From Gaeumannomyces sp. JS-464 (taxonomy: Eukaryota > Ascomycota > Sordariomycetes > Magnaporthales > Magnaporthaceae), in contig NGZR01000003.1 in assembly GCA_002197995.1 (NCBI GenBank), forward strand, positions 2,728,001-2,792,000: a stretch of DNA of 64,000 nucleotides, in the 5' to 3' direction. The notes below the pieces were generated by a model. It saw only the letters and a list, made by a program, of their open reading frames with translations. It made no database searches and was not told the DNA's origin. A program made the position numbers and the translations under genes. Shown piece after piece: positions 46,135 to 55,528 of the stretch. Positions within the stretch are counted from its first letter, which is position 1. Each line of letters opens with the position of its first letter.

Positions 46135-46951
46135 TGATGGTGTGGTAGTGACATTTCTTTAGCGTCGCGGTTCCCTAGTTATCTAGATAGACTGTTTAGA
46201 TTTGCCGCTATTTTCTTCTTGCTTCCTTGTGCGCACATCCTCGTCTTTGTTCAAGAACCGATTCCGAGCGACATTAGTCAACCTGTTTCTCATCTCTTCT
46301 GCTCGTCTCCGCGGCATTTGCCGGACTCCGGGACCATCGATGCAGACTGGTGAATTCTCCTCGCCGTAATACCCTGGGCAAGGCCCGACCTGTTCGGGCC
46401 GAGATGGGTTCTGGGCCATCGTTGCTCGACGCCTTCTGGCGCCTCCGAGGCTATGGCAGCTGTGGGACATTATTTCGTGCATCTATAGTTTTGCTGCGGG
46501 CGCAAAGTCGATAACGTCGAGGCATGCGAGCCCGAGATGGCAGGATCCATCAGCAATGGATGTCAGGCCTGTCGATTGATTGGCCAGAGGTTGTGTGATT
46601 GAGTCCATCAGTGTCACTGATGCTTTCTGATTGGCTGGGGCGATCTCGCTCAGGGCTGCGAGATTTTTTGGGGATCCGTCAATCGCACGTGTCACCCGTG
46701 TCTTCTCATTGGCTGCCACGAGACGAAGCGTGCTGTAAGCGGAACTGACCCCGTCGCGAACATTTTTGGCGGAGCCACTTGGGGTCCAGATTTACCTCAT
46801 AAACATGCACCGAAGACAAACGTCCCTCGAGCCCCTTCGAGTTCTGTAGATATTCATCCTTGCCTTCAACTTCGACATCTGATCCAACGGAGGTTGCAAA
46901 CAACAAGAGATCCGGCCAGTCCTCCTCTTCGACACGAACCAGCTCAGCACG
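46135..46951. other. Intergenic upstream of ACR3; interrupted open frame on the minus strand
   Basis: Contains the ACR3 promoter. On the minus strand 46719-46183 is open in one frame except for a single TAG at 46483-46485. The second half is charged (MPRRRAEEMRNRLTNVARNR). No homology recognised; in DNA of this GC content it may be chance. Confidence 0.35.
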
Positions 46952-48219
46952 ATGGCGAACAACCAAGAAAAACAACCCGGCCTGCGCGATGTCGAAGACG
47001 GCCGAGGTGTTTCAACAGCAGACAAAGCAGCGACTACGGGAGATGGTTCTGGAACCAACCCGTCTAGCCGACGTTTGTCTCCAGCAAGGAAGAAAGAATC
47101 ATCGGCCTTCAAGTCGCTCAGCTGGCTGGACCGCTACCTCGCCGTCTGGATCCTCCTCGCCATGGTCGTCGGCGTGCTGCTGGGCAACTTTGTTCCCGAA
47201 ACGGGCCCGGCGCTGCAGAAGGGCAAGTTCGTCGGCGTCTCGGTGCCCATCGCCGTCGGCCTGCTCGTTATGATGTACCCGATCCTCTGCAAGGTCCGCT
47301 ACGAGACTCTGCACACCCTCTTCTCCCACCGTGCCCTGTGGGGCCAGCTCGCCTTCAGCGTTTTCGTCAACTGGATTGTCGCCCCTTTGCTCATGCTCGG
47401 TCTCGCCTGGGCTTTCCTCCCCGACAAAGCTGAGCTGCGCGTTGGGCTGATCCTCGTGGGCCTTGGGAGGTGTATCGCCATGGTGAGCCGCCTTCATATC
47501 CTGCGAGAGGTAAAACTTCTCACTCCTGCTTGCCAGTGCTGACAATCTGACCAATCGTGCCAGGTGCTCATTTGGACAAACCTGGCAGGCGGCGACGGGA
47601 ATACTGCGCCATTCTAGTTGCGGTTAACTCCATTCTGCAAATGATTCTTTTTGCGCCGCTTGCTGTCCTCTTCATCCGGGTGATCAGCGGCGAGACTGGT
47701 GGGCGGGCGGTGTCCTACGAGCTTGTCGCCACCAGTGTCGGCGTCTTCCTCGGGATCCCGTTGGCCGCCGCCGTGCTCACCCGTTTCGCCCTGCGCGCCC
47801 TCGCAGGCGCCGACTGGTTTGACCGCGTCTTCCTCCGTGTTGCCTCGCCCTGGTCCCTCGTCGGCCTGCTCTATACAATCTTGGTTCTCTTCGCCTCGCA
47901 GGGCCGCCAGGTTGTCCATCAGATAGTCTCGGTCGTGCGCGTGGCCGCACCGTTGGTTGTATACTTTCTTGGCATCTTTTTCCTCACCCTCTGGGTGTCC
48001 AGGCGGCTTGGATTCCGGTACGGACTGTCGGCCACGCAGAGCCTCACGGCCGCCAGTAACAACTTCGAGCTCGCCATTGCCGTGGCCGTCGCCACGTACG
48101 GGCCCAACAGCGACCAAGCGTTGGCCGCCACCGTTGGCCCGCTCATCGAAGTGCCAGTGCTGCTAGTTCTGGTGTACGTGTTGAAGCGAGTTGATAGACG
48201 ATGGGGTTGGGAAGAGTGA
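46952..48219 (+). CDS. ACR3: Arsenite efflux permease ACR3
   Basis: Plasma-membrane arsenite/antimonite exporter of the ACR3 (Arr3) family, in the bile/arsenite/riboflavin transporter superfamily. About ten hydrophobic spans are visible, starting LAVWILLAMVVGVLLGNFVP and including MMYPILCKVRYE with the conserved Cys, GLGRCIAMVLIWTNLA, EYCAILVAVNSILQM, and the C-terminal ASNNFELAIAVAVATYG signature. The N-terminal 60 residues are polar and cytosolic. One intron, 47483-47563, falls exactly in RCIAM|VLIW. Right after it the frame breaks at GGG 47597-47599; one more G gives GGDGEYCAIL and a 395-residue protein, the normal length. The 3' end faces a Cys-rich bZIP gene 157 bp away. Confidence 0.94.
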
Positions 48220-48375
48220 GTATGCCAATCGATTGAAATGAAAGGTGCAATCCCGCAAAGCCATGGTGTTATAGATACAGGAATTAATACAGTAAATAAT
48301 ACAGCGATTCTCAGCGGCAAGAATGATTGGCAAGCTTTTTGCGCCCCTGCCCCGTGGCAAGGGCGGTCACGAAAA

Positions 48376-49961
48376 TCAGATGGTAAACTTGTCAAGAAGC
48401 TGGAGAACGGTTGTGTACTTGACCTGGCAAGTGCCTGGTCCCACGCACCCCAGCGCGCTGCGAATCTCCAAGTGGTCTGTCGGGTCCGCGTTGCTACCAC
48501 GTCCCTCCATGAGAAGCGCTGCGGCGTCTTCGCATGCGGTCTCGAAGACCGACAGAGCCTGCGGCGGTTCGTCAGTGTCGGCACTGCGGTAAGATTTCCG
48601 CCTCGGACCGCACCGTACGCCGCAACATGAAGCTGCCCGCGGTGGAGCGGTGCTTGGGTGTGTTTCGCTCCGCCACACGGGAGCTTGGACGCCGCAAACC
48701 TTGGGCCCACAACAGGCCGATTCAGGCGCGGGGACAGGCTCTTTCACCAGTGGGCGATCTGGAGGGATCATGCATGTCCCCAGGGTCTTGGGCTTCGGGG
48801 AGCAGGCTTTTGCAGTGTCGGCCGGCGAGAGAGGCGGCTGCCCGCAGTTTTGTCTCTTGCCGCCGCTGTTGCCACACTGATGCCCATCGTCGCCCCCACA
48901 ATCCTCTGGGCATACTTCCTCTAGTTTGCGCTTTGTGCCACCGCTTTGCGCAGCAGGAACAGCAGCAACGTCAATGGCCCCTCCGACCCAGGACGGGGTG
49001 TCAACATCCGAGGGGCTGACACTGCCTGTCGCCGAGCGGTCAGACGAACAAGGAGTCAGTGGCGCACAGGCCTGTTGCTTTGCCTCGCCGCGCTGCCGGG
49101 GTTTCTCGCTCCCACAACTCGGGGCAGCAGCCGTGGGCACAGCACTGCTTCTGGCATGGAGTATGGTCGTAGCCAACATCGGTGGCCCACACGCATTCTT
49201 CTTTCTTCCTCCGCATATGGAAGAGGCCCCAGAGCCGCAGCTTGGCGCGGGGGCCAACTGGGAGGCCGGGATTTCCTGTGGCTTGCAGGCCTTCGTCGTC
49301 TCGCTCCCGCATTTCAACAAAACCTCTCTGCCGTGGTTTGACGGAGGGGCGAGCTGAAGAGTCTGACGGATGGCGGGGTCGGCTGCGGCCCACAGGCCTT
49401 TTTCGTCTGGCTTCCACATTTTGGAGGACCGCCAACGCCACAGTTTGACGGAGGGGCAGGTGCCAACACAGCTGCTGGGGCTATCGGATGCCTCGCCGGC
49501 GCCAAATGCTGCTGTTTAATCTGCCGCCAGACCTGCAGAGGCTGTTCGGGTGGCGGAGTGGGCAGCATCCCACCGGCAGGCATGTGTCCGGAGACCCCAG
49601 TGCGGGCGTAATCGTCAACCTCGGCCTGTGGGACGCCGTAGGCGGCAAGCAGGTCACGTAGGCGGCGATTCTCGAGGGCGACGACGCGGGCTGCCTGCTG
49701 CATCTCAAGAGTGGCCTGCGCCCCCTGGCGCTCGTACTCGGCGACGCGGCGCTGCAGCGACTCCAGCAGCTCCCGGCGGCGAGCCCGAGACGCCCGCTGG
49801 TTATCGCGGACCCGGGTGGCGGCATCCTTGGGGCCGTCGTGCTGCCGCTGATCCTCGCCACCCGGGCGGGCGACGGGGCCTGGGGGTGGCGGTGGTGGCT
49901 GATGTGGCTTCTGCGCGCGGCGTTCTGTTAGTTTCCAGGTTCTTGATACGCCCGCCGCCAT
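48376..49961 (-). CDS. bZIP transcription factor with cysteine-rich repeats, candidate metalloid sensor
   Basis: The basic region and zipper (RVRDNQRASRARRRELLESL, continuing to VVALENRRLRDLLAAYGV) match fungal bZIP factors. Behind it lie several imperfect cysteine repeats of the type C-G-x(5-9)-C-G-S-x-x-K-K-A-C-G-P-Q: KCGSQTKKACGPQ, KCGSETTKACKPQ, SICGGRKKNACGPP. Then come further CC/CG clusters (ACCGPKVCGV, SCCGVRCGP) and a C-terminal module (FETACEDAAALL, IRSALGCVGPGTCQVKYTTV) resembling the tail of other fungal bZIPs. The frame breaks at GGGG 49375-49378 between the first and second repeats; one extra base restores it. In yeast the bZIP Yap8 senses arsenite through cysteines and induces ACR3; position and Cys content suggest the same job here (inference). 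Start at 49961; an ATG at 50156 is alternative. Confidence 0.78.
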
Positions 49962-50782
49962 AGCCTCTCCATCCAGCTGCTTCCTACCTTTCCAACCATC
50001 TTTTGTGCATGTCTCGATTTCTACATTACCCGCCGATGGGTAACATTCGGCAAGTGCAGGATTCATTTGATGGTTCTCGGCAGAGCAAGATAGGCCTATT
50101 TCCGTGCACATGTCGGTAGGGGGATGCAGGCAGAAGTGGTAAAGTTTATTTTGCACGACGTGCCGCGACCCGTCTCATGTCGTCACATCCACCAGCCACA
50201 ACGCGCCACACCTCCAAGTGTCATCCGGTATCTTACATAGCTTGCGAATTTTGAAGACCATTTTCTCTGCGTGACGACATTAATCACGTAAATTTCCTAG
50301 ATGTGTTCGGCCTAGTAGGCTTCCAAGTCCGTCAAGAACTGCTAGAAAGGCCGGAAATACTGTGCGCTGCTTCAACCTCTCAACCATTCCACACAGATTC
50401 CATGTCCCTTGACGTCTCTTTCTAGAACCCCAAGCAAGAATTATGCCTAGGTACCTAATTAAACGACAGAATTAGGCAGCAAAGTTGCCTTCATAGTCAC
50501 AGTGCGATTTTTCTCTTTAATTCATCAACTTAAACGAGATACTGAGTCCTTCCCCGCTCATTCTATTCCGAGCCGACGCCACTTGAATTACAACATAGGA
50601 AACCCCAACAACCTGGGCAAGTCAACTTCAGGATCACCTAGAGTCTTAACACCATATCTTGTCCCATTCTCATAATCACTTCAGCCAGCAAGTAACAGTT
50701 TTCGCCTATGTAGCTCTGGGACACGCCTATCTAATAGCTCCCTATCCCATGGCAGTATGAGCCCCGGATCTCATAGCGAACA
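49962..50782. other. Intergenic, divergent promoters
   Basis: AT-rich spacer between the bZIP gene (minus) and the F-box-like remnant (plus). No gene recognised. Confidence 0.5.
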
Positions 50783-51956
50783 GTGCCGCCACCTTCCCCT
50801 ACCATACTAGGCAACGAAGACGGCCAAGAGCGCTTGCCCACCGAGATTCTTCTCAAATTCTTTGACGCCCCGCTAAGCCGAGAGGACAGCCTCCCGGACC
50901 ACGGACATCTCTGCTGCGACATCCTCTCAGGCTACGACGAAACTTCACCAGCGCACCACTCACTGTACGATGTTATGAAGCCATGGCCTTGGACGCCGTC
51001 CGCCGAACAGCCATCTGTTTGTTTATCTGCTTGCTCCGCTATTTTGCCGGGCATCGTCCATCTGCAGCTCTCAGGCAACTCTCTTGGGCGGACGCTGTCA
51101 GCGTGGACCAACCTCTCTTGGATAGCATAGGCACGGCCAGCGCACCCCTTTTTCACCACCTGACCCACCTCACCCTCTGCCTGCGTCCGGATAGTCTCAG
51201 ACGTCCAGTGAGCTTCCTGCAGAGCCTTCGGCCCGCCCTTCATCGCGCTCACCAGCTTGTAGAGCTCAAGCTCTGCTTCGAGTATTATCACTGCCCAAAC
51301 ACTCCTCGCAGCTGCCGCTAGGTTATGCAGCAGCCTTCGTTGGACCGTATGGCTGGCCGTGCTACAGCATCGGGATGCTCCTCGATAGTCCACCCGAGCT
51401 CCTTGAGGATCCCACCTGGCCGGCCCTCTCAGCCCTTCATCTCGCACATATCCCATTGCATAGGAAGGGAAGCAAGGAGGAGATTCTCGTCTCATTCATA
51501 AGACGCCACTCGGGGACTCTCCACCACCTGACACTAGAATATTGTTACAGGCAAGGCATCCAGACGGCAGAGCTCGACAAGGTATCCCGTCTCCCAGGCC
51601 TTCGACTCGACTCAATGAGTGTATGGGCTCCGGGCAACAGCTATCCCTCCGCCAGGATTCGCCCCGCCGGGATGAGCCGCCCGAGAATTAGCAACGGACA
51701 TGGGAGGTACTACCACCTCATGGAAAATCAGCTTCTTGAGATTGTCAACGGTGGCGAGGATGAACCGGCGCGACCTCTGGGGGGACACCACACGGATCGT
51801 AAATCCACCTGCAGTGGAAACAGCTGTCTCTATAAACCTCCAGTCGCTCCCGGTGGCTCTGAGCCTGGCGCAGCCCCGGGCCGGATGAGTTGGCTTAACA
51901 GTTCTTCTCGGGAACGCAGAACGTGTTCTGCCAATTTCTCTTATTCGCCTATGTAA
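50783..51956 (+). pseudogene. F-box/LRR-like protein remnant
   Basis: Three overlapping plus-strand frames carry pieces of one protein type. LPTEILLKFFDAPLSRED resembles an F-box start. Leu-rich segments follow (LFHHLTHLTLCL, AHQLVELKLCFEYY; WPALSALHLAHIPL, RRHSGTLHHLTLEYC) like those of fungal F-box proteins that measure substrates with irregular LRRs. The pieces switch frame near 50980 and 51330, with no clear splice sites at either place, so it is broken or very poorly resolved. F-box proteins link substrates to SCF ubiquitin ligases. A further frame at 51995-52198 (RTVVYWPEDGQIITLIYG) could be its last exon, but this is unproven. Confidence 0.45.
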
Positions 51957-52316
51957 GCGACAAGCTTTAAGCGAGTCAGAGGAATATCGAACAAATGCCA
52001 GTTGCTAATTATCAACCACAGCAAAGCGAGATGAGATTGGGAATGGCAAAGATAGAGCCGCCGGAATTACGGGCGGTCGAGGGTGCGGCCTGGGAGAACA
52101 CGACCATAATTAACAATAAGGACAGAAACCAGCGAACAGTAGTGTATTGGCCAGAGGATGGCCAGATAATTACTTTGATATATGGTAAAGAACGTTGAGT
52201 GGATAATTACTGCGTCGCCCTGTTTTCACGACCTTCCAATCAAGTAACTTTGGAAAGGATGGACTTTTCAGTTGAAACCCAAAAGCCTCGGTGACTCCCT
52301 CTTCCTCCACATCCGT
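51957..52316. other. Short intergenic stretch
   Basis: Holds the 67-codon frame 51995-52198, which may belong to the preceding F-box remnant. Otherwise nothing seen. Confidence 0.4.
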
Positions 52317-52655
52317 CTAATACTCGCACACGCACTGGCACGTGTACCAGCCGCAGCAGCAGCCGCCAGTGCGGACAGCCGTGATGCTCCTCCAGTTCCG
52401 GCACTTGCCGCCCGAGGCCTCGTCCTTGCACTGGTTGAGGCACGTCTGGACGTTGCTGTACTGCCTCAGGCAGCCGCCGCGGGCCTGCCAGGTCTTCTGG
52501 GCCATGGTCGACATCTCCCCGGGCGGGCCGCCCGGTCCGTCGGTGGCCGTAGCGCTCTCGAGGGGCGCGGCCGGGGCGCTCTTGTCCTCCGTCGGGGAGG
52601 GGTGCGCGGCCGCGAGAGCGATGAGGAGGGTGGTGGCGAGGGCCTTGAACTGCAT
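52317..52655 (-). CDS. Small secreted cysteine-rich protein
   Basis: 112 residues: a signal peptide of about 18 residues (MQFKALATTLLIALAAAH), a Pro/Ala-rich propeptide-like stretch to about 48, and a compact domain with ten cysteines (GGC...TCLNQC...GKC...GGCCCGWYTCQCVC). An even Cys number suggests disulphide bonding. The small size, secretion and Cys density match fungal small secreted proteins, some of which are effectors or antimicrobial; no family was recognised. The start at 52655 is chosen because the signal peptide begins there; an upstream in-frame ATG at 52871 would bury it. Single exon, no frame break. Confidence 0.75.
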   Translation of the reverse strand: MQFKALATTLLIALAAAHPSPTEDKSAPAAPLESATATDGPGGPPGEMSTMAQKTWQARGGCLRQYSNVQTCLNQCKDEASGGKCRNWRSITAVRTGGCCCGWYTCQCVCEY

Positions 52656-53730
52656 GGTTGCCGCGTGGTTGTTGGGGGGCTGGCGTAGAGCGATGTCTTT
52701 TTTTTTGGCGGTCTGAGTTGATGCCGGTGTGTTTTGGAGTGCAACTCTTGGAGACAAGTACTTGGAGGAGAGCGGGTTGCTGTCTGTCGTAAATTGTTTC
52801 ATGGAGATGGACTGAGAGCAGCGGTATTTATACAAGTTCTTCTCCTTGTCCATGAAAACCCCTCCATACAAAGACCTCTACCTCACCGCTCGTTATTGGA
52901 GAAACACGCCATGTCCAATGTCATCTTGCCAAGAGGATTTCCTGGTATGCTAGTCCTGGCTTAGGGTAGAGTACCCAAAATCCTGTCTCGTTCAGCCGCA
53001 CCGACAATGTCGTTGAGATGTGGTCATCACCATGGGCCATGAAGGCAACGATCCTACAGCTATTACTAACTAAAAACCTCGGCGTCGTGAGGCTGTGCCT
53101 GCATGAGACTCCTCCTGCCTTATTGGGTGGATATACCCGTCCAAATGCTGGCCTATTAGCAGCTGTGTGGCCGGGGCTTGATCCTGTTCTACGCCTAGTG
53201 CCTGACCCATGCGGCACAGGTACCCGTGCCAGAATTGAGATCGCCAGGATGTTTGCTATTTGTAGCCTGTAAATTCTGTGCCCTCATTGGTCTACGCAAA
53301 ATAAGTCATGGAAAAGGATGCATGTCATTGGGCGCGTGAGTGGAGGGACTGCATTGGTCTACTAGAACATTCCCACTGGAGCGCACCTGGATGGGGACAC
53401 GCCACAGACGTCCAAGCGAAAAACGAGCTCTCCAAGCAATGATCTACATTCAATATTGCCAGCACATGACTCCATTCTTCTATTTCAGGATACCGAAAGA
53501 CTTGGTATCGCCTAATCTTTCACGGGACCGACACCCGGGATAGGACACAAGGCAGTCCATGGAAATCTCAAAAAACTCTAATGCTTGCCTTGGCGATGTG
53601 CATGGTCGGAAAAGCAAGGGCCCATCTCGGCGGTCGGGCCTAAGCAGGTAAGATGGGCCGCGATCAGGGCCGAATTTTCTCATATGGAAATAGGGGACCT
53701 AGCCAATGCGCGGCCAGGACGGATAGCCTA
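52656..53730. other. Intergenic
   Basis: About 1.1 kb between two minus-strand genes; AT-rich in 53280-53520. Nothing recognised. Confidence 0.5.
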
Positions 53731-54711
53731 TCAAGTCACCTTAACAACAAGCTTCCCGACCGTCTTCTTCCCTGTGAGGTCGTCGTGCGCCTGCGCCAGC
53801 GTGTCCAGCTCGTACGTGCCGCCCACATGGACCTTGACGGCCCCGCGCGCTAGAAGGTCAAACAGCTCCGCGCACCGCCCTTCCCACTCCTCGCGCGTGG
53901 CCACGTACCCGAAGACCGACGGACGCAACAGCCGGACGTTCTTGGGCGTGAGGCGCAGGATGTCCACGCCCGTGACGGCGCCGGACGAGTTCCCGAACGA
54001 CACCAGCGACCCGCGGCGGCGCGTGGCGGCCAGGTCGGCGTCGAAGGTGGCGCCGCCGACGCCCGAGAAGACGGCGTGGCAGCCTTGGCCGTGCGTGATC
54101 TCGTTGACGGCCGCCAGCACGTCGTCGCGCGTGTACACGACGACGTGGTCGCACCCGTGGCTGCGCGCCAGCTCGGCCTTCTCGTCCGTCGACACGGTCC
54201 CGATCACGGTCGCGCCGAGGTGCTTGGCCATCTGCACGATCAGGCCGCCCGTCCCGCCCGCGGCCGCCTGCACGAGCACCATCTCGCCGGGCTTGACCTC
54301 GTGCGCGTCCTTGACCAGCGTCCAGGCCGTCAGCCCTTGCAGCAGCAGCGCGGCGCCGTCGCGCGTGCTGACGCCCTCGGGGAGGCGCGCCACCTTGGCG
54401 GCCGGCGCGGCGGCATACTCGGCCGCGGAGCCGGGGGACATGAAGGCGACGCGGTCCCCGACGCGGAGGTGCGGGTAGTCGCGCGCGGCGTCGGCGCCCA
54501 CCGACTCGATCGTGCCGGCGCCCTCAGCCCCGGTGGTGTAGGGGAGAGGGAACTTGTATAAGCCGGTGCGGACATATGTGTCGTAGAAGTTCACGCCTGA
54601 CCATTCGACCTTGACTAGGACATCGGACGGCTTGAGCGTCGGCTTGGCCACGTCGTCGCGGACCTGCAGGACTGACGAGTCGCCTGTCTTGTCGAACGTG
54701 ACAGCGCGCAT
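53731..54711 (-). CDS. NADPH:quinone oxidoreductase, zeta-crystallin type
   Basis: 326 residues, single exon, intact. It has the medium-chain dehydrogenase/reductase quinone-reductase layout: an N-terminal GroES-like domain (WSGVNFYDTYVRTGLY, GAEGAGTIESVG), then the nucleotide-binding fold with the AAxGGxG motif (VQAAAGGTGGLIVQMAKHL), HGCDHVVVYT, and the C-terminal YELDTLAQAHDDLTGKKTVG typical of the family. No structural zinc cysteines, as expected of quinone reductases. Yeast Zta1 is the probable counterpart: one-electron quinone reduction with NADPH in oxidative-stress defence, cytosolic. Start at 54711 (MRAVTFDKTG) is standard for the family. Confidence 0.93.
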   Translation of the reverse strand: MRAVTFDKTGDSSVLQVRDDVAKPTLKPSDVLVKVEWSGVNFYDTYVRTGLYKFPLPYTTGAEGAGTIESVGADAARDYPHLRVGDRVAFMSPGSAAEYAAAPAAKVARLPEGVSTRDGAALLLQGLTAWTLVKDAHEVKPGEMVLVQAAAGGTGGLIVQMAKHLGATVIGTVSTDEKAELARSHGCDHVVVYTRDDVLAAVNEITHGQGCHAVFSGVGGATFDADLAATRRRGSLVSFGNSSGAVTGVDILRLTPKNVRLLRPSVFGYVATREEWEGRCAELFDLLARGAVKVHVGGTYELDTLAQAHDDLTGKKTVGKLVVKVT

Positions 54712-55528
54712 GGTGGATGACCTTCACGATTGATGAAACGCCCGAATGGTGCGGGGTGAGTTCTGCCGGCGACGTCAGCATCAAAGACTCGGAGGGTGAT
54801 GCGGGGCTCTCGTCCCTCTCGGTAGATGATGCAATGGGGGTGCCGAAAAGCGCCCAAGAATTCACTTCCTTCACGTGTCGTAGTAACTGGCATCTGCGCA
54901 ACATCTAGGCAATGGATAGCTTGAATATCGTTACGGAGACTCCCAAGATGTCTAGACGTTGCTGCTTATCAAGCATCTCGACGTCCCCTCATCTTCAGCC
55001 GCCATCGGGTGATCGTATTCCCCGGAGTGTGCTCGCTCACAAGGGTTAGGGTTCTACCTTACACCCCGCCTCGACCTTGACCAGCCACATTCTGCAATCC
55101 CGCTTGTGCAAACCCGCCTGTCCTGGCCCAGCCCAGTCGCGGCCACGCTGGGCACTTGGGTGATCGGTGGCTGCAAGGCCGTAGATGGCTTACCTACACC
55201 ACCTGTCATCCCGGGGCTGGGAGCCATCTGTCCTCGCCTCCTCGGTGGCTAGACTTGCCGCACACGCACGGGCTAGTGTTCTCCACGGCGATTTTAGCGT
55301 GGGTCTCATAAGACATGTGCTCGCGGCGTGATAGCGTAGACATGTCTCAGTTCACCCATCGTCTCGTCGCGCTGCTGCGAGGAGCATACGCGACCTTCCA
55401 GGAGCCGCAGGCCCAAACCCTCGTGGACGGCAGACGATCCTCGTATCGGGCAGGGCGTGGTCGGCGATAGAAGAGCTTGATGAAATCTCAAGGTTGATAC
55501 TGAGAACAAGAGCCAAATGCAGAACGTC
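54712..55528. other. Intergenic
   Basis: Holds the quinone-reductase promoter and the downstream end of the next minus-strand gene. Short frames only. Confidence 0.5.
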
